A DNA stretch of 64,000 bases from DATARH01 sp963734125 (lineage in GTDB: Bacteria; Pseudomonadota; Alphaproteobacteria; ATCC43930; CGMCC-115725). Location of the stretch: the NCBI GenBank assembly GCA_963734125.1, contig CAVTGB010000034.1:1-64000 (forward strand), given 5' to 3'. The position numbers were made by a program, and so were the translations under genes. Positions 8,602 through 18,222 of the stretch are shown one piece after another. Each line of letters opens with the position of its first letter. Within the stretch, counting starts at the first letter, position 1. The notes below the pieces were generated by a model. The model was not told where the DNA came from, made no database searches, and worked only from the letters and a program-made list of their open reading frames with translations.

Positions 8602-10091
8602 AGCCGAGCCCCCAGCGCCGCGGCGGCGCTGCCGAGCGCGCCGGAGAACCACACCGGCATCCACAGGCCCAAGAACACCAGAAGGCCCATGGCCGAGGCG
8701 ACAATGAGAATCCCGGGAGGATGCTCGCGATGCTGGCGCGCGCCACAGGCACCGGTGATTGCGGATCGCCGTAGGCCATGTCGATCAGATGCCGCAACGC
8801 CGACAGGAAAACGACGCTGCTCGCAGCAAGGAAGAGCGACCAGGACCAGCCACGCGCCGCCGCCCGCCGCGGCGCGCAAGCAGCTGGTATTCGCTCATGA
8901 AGACCGAGAACGGCGCGACGCCGATCAGCGCCAGGACGCTGCCGAGCAATGCGATCCCCCACAGCCGGTCGGCGCGCAAGGCGCCCGACAGCAGGTGCAT
9001 GTCGTGACTGCCGGCCCGCTGGCCCAGCCGCCCGACCGCGAAAAATGCCAGCGACTTGCACACCGAGTGGTTGAGCGTGTGGAACAGCGCGGCGAAGGTG
9101 CCGAGCGGCCCGAGGCCGAAGCCGAGGGTGATGATGCCCAAATGCTCGACGCTGTGATAGGCGAGCAGGCGCTTGGCATCGCGCTGAAAGACGATGAAGC
9201 CGGCCGCCACCAGGATCGACAACGTCCCGAAGAAGATCAGCAGCCCGTCGGCGAAATCGCCGCCCAAGGCATGCCGCGCCGGCGGCACAAAGCGCATGAT
9301 GCAGTAGAGCGCGGTGTTCAGCAGAAAGCCGGAGAACATCGCCGAAACCGGGGTCGGCGCCTGGCTGTGCGCATCGGGCAGCCAGGAGTGGATCGGCGCG
9401 AGCCCGGTCTTCGTGCCGTAGCCGACCAGAATGAAGATGAAGGCGAATTTCATCAGCGTCGGGTCGAGCTGCACGTCGGCCGAGGCCAGCTTGGTCCAGA
9501 ACAAGGCATCGGCCTCGGACGCCGCCCGCGGATTGGATCGAGGCCGCGGCGAAGATCGTTCCGATGAAGGCAAAGGCGATCCCGACCGAGCAGATGATCA
9601 GGTACTTCCACATCGCCTCCAGCGACAGGCGGCTGGGATGCAGCGATATCAGGAAGGCGCTGAGCAGCGTCGTCGCCTCCATCCCGACCCACATGATGCC
9701 GAGGTTGTTGGACACCAGGACCAGCATCATCGCCGTGAGCGAGCCGAGCCACAGCGCGCCAAAGCGGCGCGCGACCGGGAGGGTGAAGCCGTGCTCGCCG
9801 GTTTCATTGGCGAAATACACGCCGGCGAAGACCGAGCTGAGCAGAAAGACCAGGACGAGGACGATCAGATAGAAGGCGGAGAAGGCGTCGATGTAAAACC
9901 ACTCGATCCGCCGCGGTCACGAAGCCGTCGGCGAGGACGCTGGCCCAGATATTGGCCGCGAGCGCGAGTTCGATCGCCGAGACCGCGACGATCAGCCTGA
10001 GAACATGGCGCGGCCGCGGCAGCGCCAGACAGATCAATGCCCCCAGCACCGCCACCGCGAGCATCGCGAAGATCGAATAATCCGGAAACAC
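8598..10091 (-). pseudogene. hyfF: Ehr/hydrogenase-4-like antiporter subunit HyfF, frameshifted
   Basis: Membrane subunit of the Mrp/NuoN-antiporter family, ~497 residues after reassembly (HyfF is ~526). It has many hydrophobic segments, the conserved KRLLAYHSVEHLGIITLGFG helix with the proton-path Lys and His, and SQAPTPVSAMFSGFLLNTAL. It would translocate protons or sodium. Frame breaks near 9915, 9530, 8865 and 8715 (some double) match extra bases. The GTG start at 10091 lies 5 bases after the hyfE stop. It is the second antiporter-like subunit of the operon, the other being hyfB. Confidence 0.8.
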
Positions 10092-10096
10092 CGCGG

Positions 10097-10743
10097 TCAG
10101 CCCTTCAGCGCATTGAGCTGATCGACATCCATCGACCCGAATTCCCGGTTGATGTGGAATATCGCGATCCCCATGACAAAGACCGCGACGAAGGCATCGA
10201 GCAGCACCCCCAATTCGACCAGCAGAGGCGTTGCAACAACCGTGATCACGCCGAAGACAAATATGCCGTTTTCGAGCATCAGATAGCCGATGACCTGCAT
10301 CAGCGCGCTGCGGCGGCTGATGATCATGAAGAGGCCGATGGAGACGACGAAGATCGCCGTCTCCGAGCATCAGAAACGGGCGCGTGCGGCAGCGCCGGCT
10401 TCAGCTCGAGCGCGAGCCACACCGACACCCCCAGCGCGACGATCCCAAACAGGATCGACGCGACAAATCCGACAAACGGCTCGACCTCGCGCGGGTAGTT
10501 GGTGCGCGCCCGCAGCCGCAGCAGCACCGAGGGGAAGATCATCCCCTTCAGCGCGATGTTGCCGCCGGCCAGCAGCATCACGCGCAGGCCGAGCCCATCG
10601 TCATGGGTGATGAGCGGCACCAGGCCGAGGAGGATGCCCTGGAGCGACAGCCAGCGGATGCAGGCGCCGATGCGGCTCGTCCCGAGCAGCGCGAAGCAGC
10701 TCACCAGGCCGATCGCGTGGATGGTGGCGAGAGCGGCGGGCAT
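10097..10743 (-). pseudogene. hyfE: Ehr/hydrogenase-4-like membrane subunit HyfE, frameshifted
   Basis: About 215 residues, the length of HyfE, with six or so hydrophobic helices. The first part (ATIHAIGLVSCFALLGTSRI to ALELKPALPHAP) and the last part (SALMQVIGYLMLENGIFVFG) are in different frames. Removing one C near 10380 and one G near 10359 restores a continuous PFLMLGTAIFVVSIGLF segment, so both breaks behave as single-base insertions. HyfE corresponds to NuoK-like parts of the membrane arm. The ATG lies 6 bases after the hyfC stop. Confidence 0.8.
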
Positions 10744-10749
10744 CCGCGC

Positions 10750-11666
10750 TCAGACCAGAAGCACGATGAAGGCGACGACCGAGAGCGTCGCGGCGCCGAC
10801 GATGAATTGCGGCACGCGCACGAGGCGATAGCGCGCCATCGCCGATTCGACCATGCCGATGACGACCGCCAGCGCCGCCATGCCGAGGAGGGCCGCCCCG
10901 CCATCGAGCCACAGACTGCCGCTGCGCACCGGTATGACGAGGCCGACAAAGAGCGCGCCGAGGATCCATAGTTTCAGCGCCGCGGCGTACTGGATGAGGC
11001 CGAGATCGGGGCCGCTGTGGTCGAGCACCATCACCTCGTGGATCATCGTCAGCTCGAGATGCGTCGTCGGATCGTCGACCGGGATCCGGGTGTTTTCGAC
11101 GAGTGTCGAGGACGACGAGCGTCATCGCGACGAGAGCCAGCGCCGGGAGGGCGTGAGCCCAGGCGCCGAGGGTGATCGCGCCGTAGATGTCGCTCAGCGA
11201 AAGCCCGCCGGTCACCCGCACGAGAGTCGCCAGCGCGACCAGGAGCGCCGGTTCGGCCAAGGCGGCGAAGTGAACCTCGCGGCTCGCCCCCATGCCTTCG
11301 AAGCTCGACCCGGTATCGAGCGCGGCGAGCACGGTGACGAACCGGCCGAGCGCGAGGAGCCCGGCGAGCACGATCAGGTCGCCCGGGAAACTCACCACCG
11401 CCCCGACGCCGCCAAACGGCAGGATCAGGAGACTCGCGGCCAAGCGTCGCCAGGTTGACGACCGGCCCCAGGCGGAACAGCCAGCTCGTCACCTCGCCGT
11501 AGACCGCCCCGCGGCGCAGGCATTTGGCGACATCCCGATAGGGCTGGAGCAGCGGCGGGCCGCGCCTTCCGGCGACAATGGCCTTGGTCCGGTTGATGAT
11601 TCCCATCAGGAGCGGCGCCAGCAGCAGCGCGCAGAGCGGCGAGAAGAACCAATGAGCGTGCGGCAT
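10750..11666 (-). pseudogene. hyfC: Ehr/hydrogenase-4-like membrane subunit HyfC (NuoH type), frameshifted
   Basis: NuoH/HycD-family subunit that connects the membrane arm to the soluble module. Segments in order: NRTKAIVAGRRGPPLLQPYR and DVAKCLRRGAVYG (the typical NuoH-like N-terminal loop), LDTGSSFEGMGASRE (conserved acidic quinone-cavity loop), and VMVLDHSGPDLGLIQYAAALK near the C-terminus. Frame breaks near 11445 and 11105, each in the direction of one extra base. Reassembled length is ~304, as expected. The ATG at 11666 is 3 bases after the hyfB stop. Confidence 0.85.
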
Positions 11667-11669
11667 GGC

Positions 11670-13676
11670 TCAGAGGCTGCCCCAGATCAGCAGCGCGACC
11701 AGCGTCGCCGCGACATAGAGGACGTAGACATGGGTGTGCCCGTGCTGAACGACATTCATCCGGCCGACCGACTGCGGCTGAACCAGCGAAAGCTCGGCGC
11801 GAACAGGAGCCGCAGGAACGGGTCGCCGCTGTCGCTCGACATAGGAGGCCGCCAGCGGGAAAGTAGCCGCTCGGCGGGACCAGGGTTTCGCGATTGCCGA
11901 CGAAGAGACGAAACTGCGTCGTCAGCGGCTGGGCGAATGACGAGGCGGTGTACTGCATCCGGGGCGTCGGCTCGCAGAAAGCCGCAGCCCCAGACCGGCG
12001 CCCGCCGGACCCCGGCGCGGGCCAGGCGATGGGCGCGCAGCGGCCCACGCCAGCCCGGCGACGACGATCAGGACGGCAAAGACCGGCACGACCATCCTCA
12101 GCGAGGCGGCGACCGGCGCGAGCGATGCGCGCACCTCGGCCGCTGCCGAGCCCGCTCGCCCCGGCGACGACGCTCGCCAGCGACGACACGACCGCCGGCG
12201 CGGCGAGGCCGATCACCACGCACAACAGCGCCAGGACCGCCATCGCGGCGCACATCGGCCAGGCCGCTTCGTGCGCCTCGCCGCGCTTCATGGCTGCGCG
12301 CGGAGCCGAGAAAGACGATGCCGAACGCCTTGGCGAAGCAGGCAGCGGCCAGTCCGCTGATCAGCCCCATGGCGACGAGCGCGATCAATCCGGCCACCGC
12401 GATATTCACCGTCGGCTGAACGAGCCCGAGAAAGCCCGCATAGAAGAGCAGGAATTCGCTGACGAAACCGTTGAGCGGCGGCAGCCCGACGATCGCCGCC
12501 GCGCCGATCAGGAAGGTGGTTCCGGTCCACGGCATCCGCTTCAGGAGGCCGCCGAGTTCCTCGAGTTCGAGGCTGTGCGCGGCGTGCTGCACCGCACCGG
12601 CGCCGAGAAACAACAGCCCCTTGAAGATCGAGTGGTTGAGGACGTGGAGCAGACCGGCGGCAAAACCGATGACGGCAAGCGTGGTCATCCCGTGCGCCAG
12701 CCCGAGCACGCCCAGCCCGATGCCAAGCAGGATGATCCCGATGTTCTCGACGCTGTGATAGGCGAGAAGGCGCTTCAGATCGTGCTGCGCGAGGGCGAAC
12801 AGAACCCCGAGCACGCCGCTCGACGCGCCGACGGCGATCAGCAGCCAGCCCCACCACGCCGGCGGCGGTGCCGAGCATCGTCAGGATGCGGACGAGACCG
12901 TAGATCCCGACCTTGATCATCGCCCCCGACATCAGCGCCGAGGCGTGGCTCGGCGCCACCGGATGGGCTTCGGGCAGCCAGACATGGGCGGGGACGATCC
13001 CGGCCTTCGACCCGAAGCCGATCAGCGCCAGCAGGAACACCCCGGACGACAGCGCCGGGTGGCCTTGCAGGGCCGCGGCGTACCCCGAGAAATCCGAGGT
13101 TCCGGCGAGCCCGCCGACCAGCGACGAACAGCACCAGGAGAAACGCCGTCCCCAGATGCGTTGCCGCCAGGTAGGTCCAGGCCGCGTGCCGCACGCTCGC
13201 CTGTCGATCGTCGAAAATGACGAGGAAGAACGGGGCTAGCGCCATGATCTCCCAGGCCAGGAGAAAGAGGAGGCCGTCGCGCGCGGTGATCACCAGAGCC
13301 ATCGCCGCGGTCAGCAGATTGAGATGGAACCAGGTCGCCGCCGATCCCCGCCCGCCGTCGCCCCGGCCGCGCCGCAAGATAGCTGCGGCCGTAAATCCCG
13401 GTCACTACCGAGAGCCCGAAGACCGGGATGCAGGAAAAACGCCGACAGCGCGTCGATTTCGAGGTGTAGACCACCGCCCGGCATCGGCCAGGCACCCGAC
13501 ATCCCCTCGGCCGGTCCGGCCACGAGCACGCGTATCGATACGAGAAGCCCCAGAGCGGACCCGGAGATCGCTCCGATCTGGCCGGCCCGCTGAGCCGCAC
13601 GCGGCCGTGCGCCGAGGACGACGGCGGCAAAGCCACCCAGGACCAACAGCACCGTCGCGACGATGAATTCGAGCAT
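11670..13676 (-). pseudogene. hyfB: Ehr/hydrogenase-4-like antiporter subunit HyfB, frameshifted
   Basis: First gene of the operon; ~669 residues once reassembled, the length of HyfB (672). It belongs to the NuoL/Mrp antiporter family, with KAGIVPAHVWLPEAHPVAPS, the KRLLAYHSVENIGIILLGIG helix, LHVLNHSIFKGLLFLGAGA and GLPPLNGFVSEFLLFYAG. A C-terminal tail with HGHTHVYVLYVAA is typical of HyfB. About nine extra bases break the frame (near 13430, 13375, 13125, 12850, 12300, 12140, 12030 and 11855). No in-frame stop or lost motif was seen inside the segments. Confidence 0.85.
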
Positions 13677-13828
13677 TTCTAGCCGCGCAAGCCCGTACCG
13701 GCCGGCTCAACACAATTTCGAAGGACGGCGAACCGAGGTGCGTCCGGGCCCACCTGCGTAGCCCATCGGTACCCTACCCAATTCGTATGGTCAATGCGTC
13801 CGTGGAGAAAAATCTGCAACCTGATCTT

Positions 13829-13850
13829 GATATATGATATGTCATATATC
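13829..13850. promoter_or_regulatory. 9-bp inverted repeat upstream of the Ehr operon
   Basis: GATATATGA and TCATATATC form a perfect 9-bp inverted repeat with a 4-base TATG spacer, in a short AT-rich stretch about 150 bases before hyfB. The position and symmetry suit an operator for the operon. No regulator can be named. The rest of 13677-13878 shows no gene. Confidence 0.45.
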
Positions 13851-13878
13851 GATGATACATTACCATAGCTCATAGTCG

Positions 13879-14130
13879 ATGAGTGCAGGGCTTGCAACCC
13901 GAATCGAGCAGCAAGCGCGGGGCCGGCTCTACAGCCCCGAACTCAACCCGGTCGAGGAGCTCTGGCACGAGCTGCCGCGGCACTTCCCCGCCAACCGCGT
14001 CATCGACACCCTCGACGACTTGATCGACGCCTGCTGCAAGGCTTGACCGCCGCCCTGCACAAGCCCGGTTTCAGCAAATCCGTCACCGGGTTCTCGTGGC
14101 TGCCACGATTTACTGCAAAATGACTTCGGA
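13879..14130 (+). pseudogene. IS630-family transposase, C-terminal remnant
   Basis: The stretch LYSPELNPVEELWHELPRHF followed by PANRVIDTLDDLIDACCKA is the C-terminal DDE-domain end of IS630-type transposases, including the final catalytic Glu in NPVEELW. A stop follows at 14044; one added base would continue the frame into TAALHKPGFSKSVTGFSWLP to the normal end of the family. The N-terminal ~80% is missing and no terminal repeats are visible, so it is a dead remnant. Confidence 0.75.
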
Positions 14131-14150
14131 GTTAGGTGTCACCGTTTATT

Positions 14151-14723
14151 CTAACGCGCTTCGGTCCAGCTCTCGGAAAACGCCAAGGCGCAGGTGCTGA
14201 ACGGGCGGCCTTCGCGCTCCAGCGGCCAGGGTGTGCCGGCGGCCTGGATGCCGTTCACGGCGAGGCGCGCGCCGAGCGCCGGGATGAGGAGCGTGCAGAC
14301 GCCGTATTTGCGCCCGCCCTCGCCGGGGTTGGTGTGGATCAGCAAGGGATCGCCGATCTGGTACCAGGTGAGGGTGATCTCGGTGTCGTGCGACACCAGG
14401 CTCTCGGTCCAGAAATAGCGGGGGTCGCCGGACTTGGCGAATTCGGCGTCGATGACCGGGATCGCGGTGTCGGCGGTCTCGGCGTTGAGCATGCCCTGGA
14501 CCGTGCCCTGCAGCCAGCGCGCCATCGCGATGTTGTCGGAATAGATCCGCGTCTGGTTGTCGGTCAATTCGCTCTTCAGATAGAGCACGTGCCCGGGCCC
14601 GGCCGGGCAGGTGATGATGCGCCAGAAGCTGGCGTTCGTCGTGACCGCCCCGCCGCTCTGGGCGCTGAGGCGGATGAACGGGTTTTCGCCGGTGAGGATG
14701 ACGCGGTTGGGGTCAGCGGCCAT
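14151..14723 (-). CDS. Conserved hypothetical protein
   Basis: 190 residues, no signal peptide or membrane segment. It begins MAADPNRVILTGENPFIRLS, followed by short beta-like strands (FWRIITCPAGPGHVLYLKSE, ITLTWYQIGDPLLIHTN), suggesting a mostly beta, soluble fold. Composition and codon use look like those of the neighbours, and the frame is uninterrupted, so it is probably a real gene. I do not recognise the family. It is divergent from the GST gene, with 153 bases between. Confidence 0.65.
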   Translation of the reverse strand: MAADPNRVILTGENPFIRLSAQSGGAVTTNASFWRIITCPAGPGHVLYLKSELTDNQTRIYSDNIAMARWLQGTVQGMLNAETADTAIPVIDAEFAKSGDPRYFWTESLVSHDTEITLTWYQIGDPLLIHTNPGEGGRKYGVCTLLIPALGARLAVNGIQAAGTPWPLEREGRPFSTCALAFSESWTEAR

Positions 14724-14876
14724 GGGGGTGCCTCTCAGGGTTCGGAACGGCGTTGCGGTACGATGCTAGGCCATCGGGGGTCCCGGCGCCACCGGCGGCG
14801 ATTGCAGCTTGCGAGGGCGCGGCATCGCGGTAAGGATGCCGCCCGCCGTGCGACCTAAGACGAGGAGCCCACGCCG

Positions 14877-15511
14877 ATGACGATCGAACTGTGGACCTGG
14901 AACACGCCGAACGGCCGCAAGATCAGCGTCGCGCTCGAGGAAATGGGGCTGCGCCTATCGGGTAAAGCCGGTCAACATCGGCAAGGGCGAGCAGTTCGGC
15001 GCCGAGTTCCTGAAGATCAGCCCCAACAACCGGATCCCGGCGATCATCGACGAGCGAAGGGCCGGGCGGCAGGCCGATCAGCGTCTTCGAATCGGGCGCG
15101 ATCCTCATCTATCTCGGCGAGAAGACCGGCAAGTTCTGGCCGAAGGGCGACATGCGGGCCCAGGTGCCGGTGCTCGAATGGCTGATGTGGCAGATGGGCG
15201 GGTTCGGCCCGATGCCGGGCCAGGTCCACCATTTCCTCCAGGTCAAGGACGAGGCTGACCGCCGCTATGGGCTCGAACGCTATTTGAAGGAAACCCACCG
15301 GCTTTACGGCGTCTTCGATAAGCGCCTGGGCCTGGTGCCGTATGCCGGCGGGAATAAGGTGTCGATCGCCGATTTCGCGATCCTCGGGTGGGCCTGGCGC
15401 CACGAGCGCCACCAAGTCGATCTCGCCCAATACCCCAACGTCAAGCGCTGGTACGAGACGATGATGGCGCGCCCGGGCACCAAGCGCGGCTTCGAGGTGG
15501 CGCTGAGCTAG
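14877..15511 (+). pseudogene. YfcG-like glutathione S-transferase, two frameshifts
   Basis: Nu-class GST / GSH-disulfide oxidoreductase related to YfcG. The thioredoxin-like domain (LWTWNTPNGRKISVALEEMG, then KISPNNRIPAII, then SVFESGAILIYLGE) has the Thr-Pro-Asn of this class and the conserved Glu-Ser that binds glutathione. The helical C-terminal domain follows (QMGGFGPMPGQVHHFLQVKD, KVSIADFAILGWAWR). Two single extra bases break the frame: one C at about 14952 (GGGCTGCGCC) and one G at about 15053 (GACGAGCGAAG). Removing them gives an intact ~211-residue enzyme. It ends one base before the convergent oxidoreductase gene. Confidence 0.85.
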
Positions 15512-15512
15512 T

Positions 15513-16608
15513 CTACGCGAAACGCACCTCGCGCGCGCTGTCCGAAGCTTCCTTGATGGCGTCGACCAGGCGGTGCAGCGCGACCGCGGTGGCGAAATTG
15601 GGCTGCTGGCCGTGGCCGTCGCGGATCGCCCTGGCAAAGACTGTGTACATCTGACCGACGTTGCTGGCTTCGCCCGACGGCGTCGTGGGCGCGGCGAGGG
15701 TGAAGCGCGCCGGCACCGCGATCGCCGCGAGCGTGTTGCCGCGCTCTGCCCCGTGAAGAACGATTTCGCCCAGCTGCGGCGAATCCGCGCCCGCGGCAAC
15801 GAGCGTCCCCTCGCGGCCGTAGATCTCCATGCGATAGCCGCTGCCGGCGAACGGAATGGCACCGATATGGACTGACGCCACGGCGCCATTTAGCAACCGG
15901 CCGCTGATCAGAACATTGTCGGGCGCGGTAACGTCGAGGAGGGTCTGGGTGCCGGTGTCGAGCCACTGCTTGGCCTGCGTCGCCACCACGGCGCTCAGCC
16001 GCGCGAAGTCGCCGACGACAAAGCGCATCGCATCGACGGTGTGGCCGTTGGCGATCGTCAGCGTGTTGGCGCCGAGCGTGGCGTCGCGCTGCCAGGTGCG
16101 GTTCGAGGGACGCGCGAGGACCCCCTCGCGCATCAGGCTCACATGAACCGCCATCACCTCGCCCAAATACCCGGCCGCCACCAGCTCCTTCATGTGCATG
16201 ACCGCGGGATTGACGCGCGCCTGGAGCCCGACCGCGGTGACGAGCCCGCGCGCGTCCGCGAGCGCCGCCAGTTCGACGGCCTCCGCGGTCGTGCGCCCGA
16301 GCGGCCATTCGCAATAGACGTGCTTGCCCGCTTCCAGCGCGGCCTTGGTCGGCGCGTAGTGCGACGGCACGCGCACGACGATGGCGACGGCGTCGATCTC
16401 GGGCGAGGCGATCATCTTGGCGTAATCGTCGAACGCCAGCCGGGCGCCATAAGCCTGGCGCGCCGCCTCGGCGCTGTCGGCGCGCGTGGTGCACACCGCG
16501 GTCAGCTCAACCTCCGAACTTGCCCGCACCGCCGGCAGGTGGGACCGCGACGACCAGGTCCCGGTGACGCTGGCGCCGACGAGGCCCAGCCGAAATCTTC
16601 TCCGCCAT
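15513..16608 (-). pseudogene. Gfo/Idh/MocA-family oxidoreductase, one frameshift
   Basis: NAD(P)-dependent oxidoreductase with an N-terminal Rossmann domain (LGLVGASVTGTWSS after the start MAEKI) and C-terminal GFO_IDH_MocA_C domain. YCEWPLGRTTAEAVEL contains the usual EKP-like position, here EWP, so the catalytic Lys is replaced by Trp. The substrate is unknown; such proteins act on sugars or cyclitols. One extra base near 16590 separates MAEKI from the rest. It is convergent with the GST gene and precedes the glycan island. Confidence 0.8.
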
Positions 16609-16644
16609 ATCGCTCCCTCCTCGGAACTCCTCCCGGTGAACGGC

Positions 16645-17394
16645 TCAGCCGGGCTTGACCTTGGGCGCGAGAGTGCGCCTGATTACCTGCGGGGCCATTT
16701 TCAACCAGCGGCCAATCCGCGGCCTGGCGACCCGGCCGACCGCGCGAAATAAATCGGGATGCACCAGCGGTAACGGCTCGCCGGCCGCGGCGGCGAGGTC
16801 CGGGCGCGCCGCCAACGCCTCCGCATTGGCGAAGAGCATCAGGTTCTGCCGGTACCAGTAGGCGATCAACGGGTCGTTCCAGACCCGAGGTCGCAGCATG
16901 TCAAGGGCGCGATAGCCGCGCTCGGCAAAGAGCCCCGCCCAATAGCCGGGCCATTGCTCGTTGACGTGGTGGACGCCGCCCTGGCCGGGGATCGCCGCCG
17001 AGAACAGAACGACCGGCGCGAGCGCGGTCAGCTCGGCGACAAAATCGGCGGCTCGCTCGGCCGGCAGGTGCTCGGCGACTTCAAGGCTGAGGGCGAGATC
17101 AAAGCGGCGGCCGACCGCGAATGGCGCATCGAGACGGACGCGGCGGAACTGCGCGACCGGGATCTTGAGCGACCGCTCGTCGACCCAGGGCCCATCGAGC
17201 CCCAGGACGTCGGAGATGCCCGAGCGGCGTGCCGCCGCGAGCCAGCCGCCCTCGCTGCACCCGACATCGACGACGCTGGTCACGGCCAAGATTTCCAGCA
17301 GGATCGGCCAGATCCGCTCGGCCGACGCTTCGGCCGTTTCGTCTAGGGTGCGATAGAATTCGTCGCTGTAGGGTGGGGGTGCTGCTTGCATCAT
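16645..17394 (-). CDS. Class I SAM-dependent methyltransferase (glycan cluster)
   Basis: About 249 residues. Motif I is VVDVGCSEGGWLAAAR (SAM-binding glycine loop), followed by an acidic residue in LGLDGPWVD, and motif IV region FDLALSLEVAEHLP, typical of small-molecule or sugar methyltransferases. A helical C-terminal tail (~60 residues) ends in basic residues. The ATG at 17394 overlaps the upstream TylF-like gene stop (ATGA), which indicates translational coupling; a longer GTG-type start inside that gene is unlikely. Confidence 0.8.
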   Translation of the reverse strand: MMQAAPPPYSDEFYRTLDETAEASAERIWPILLEILAVTSVVDVGCSEGGWLAAARRSGISDVLGLDGPWVDERSLKIPVAQFRRVRLDAPFAVGRRFDLALSLEVAEHLPAERAADFVAELTALAPVVLFSAAIPGQGGVHHVNEQWPGYWAGLFAERGYRALDMLRPRVWNDPLIAYWYRQNLMLFANAEALAARPDLAAAAGEPLPLVHPDLFRAVGRVARPRIGRWLKMAPQVIRRTLAPKVKPG

Positions 17395-18068
17395 GTCTTG
17401 ATCAGGTATGCGACCTTGCCGAACCAACTCTCATGCACCGCTTCCTTCGCTTGTCGCCCGGCGAGGAATTCGTGGAGCGCCCGCCGGCACCCCTCCCAGG
17501 TATAATAGTCATCGACGAGGACAAGGGCGCCGCTGATGAGCCCGTCCCAGAACCGCTCGAGGCACAGCCGCGTCAACTCGTACCAGTCGGCGTCGAGCCG
17601 CAGGATCGCAATCGGCGGGACATCTGCCGCGGGGAAGGTCGCTGAAAACAGGCCTTCATGGACATGAAGGCGCGGTGCCGGCAGGTTGACTCGCGCCATC
17701 ACGCTGAGGAACTCCGCGGGCGTCGCCATGCAATTATCAAACTCCGGATCGCCGGCCGCGTTGGCCTGCCATCGCCGCGCAGCGTCGCCATCCTCGGCGG
17801 TCACCGCCGGCAGGCCGCCGAACGAATCGAAAAAATGGTAGTCGCGCTTGGGGCCGCCGATTGCCACCAGCCCGGCGGCCATGCCGCCCTTCCAGGTGCC
17901 GCACTCGACGATGCAGCCGGCGATCAGCGCGGCGTTCTCCAGAGCGCGGTCGGCGAGGTAGAGATTGGCCAGATAGGCCTCCCGCGGCACCATCGTGAAC
18001 CGTCGAAACCGACGATATAGCCGATGATAGCGGATGAGACGAGGCAGGAGGCTGAGCCCGCGCTGCAT
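17391..18068 (-). CDS. TylF/MycF-family sugar O-methyltransferase
   Basis: About 225 residues with the features of the macrocin O-methyltransferase family, which methylates sugar hydroxyls: IVECGTWKGGMAAGLVAIGG (SAM site), YHFFDSFGGLPAVTAEDGD, ILRLDADWYELTRLCLERF and LVLVDDYYTWEGCRRALHEF, including the metal-binding acidic residues. The N-terminus is basic (YHRLYRRFRRF). First gene of a two-gene unit with the following methyltransferase. With the glycosyltransferase across the intergenic region it points to methylated glycan synthesis. Confidence 0.85.
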   Translation of the reverse strand: MQRGLSLLPRLIRYHRLYRRFRRFTMVPREAYLANLYLADRALENAALIAGCIVECGTWKGGMAAGLVAIGGPKRDYHFFDSFGGLPAVTAEDGDAARRWQANAAGDPEFDNCMATPAEFLSVMARVNLPAPRLHVHEGLFSATFPAADVPPIAILRLDADWYELTRLCLERFWDGLISGALVLVDDYYTWEGCRRALHEFLAGRQAKEAVHESWFGKVAYLIKT

Positions 18069-18222
18069 TAGTGTCAGCGCCCGTTCGCCGGCACGCCGCG
18101 CGGCAGCATGGCCTCAATCACCGACAACACAGCCTCCGCCGCAAAATATCGCGCTTGCGGATGCCGAAGCCCCCTTGTAGGGGATTGCGGCACAACTCGG
18201 GCCACCCGCGGAGCCAGAGCAT

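Noticed and set aside
6263..13666. Long plus-strand frames opposite the Ehr operon
   Set aside because: They are shadows: Arg/Pro/Ala-rich, unconserved, and produced by the GC-rich third-codon pattern of the real minus-strand genes.
6338..13676. Programmed ribosomal frameshifting as the cause of the many frame changes
   Set aside because: About 25-30 events at dissimilar sites in six genes, with no slippery motif or downstream structure in common, is not compatible with programmed recoding.
13679..13897. 72-codon minus-strand frame upstream of hyfB
   Set aside because: No ribosome site, no domain and AT-rich codons; it lies over the palindrome and promoter region.
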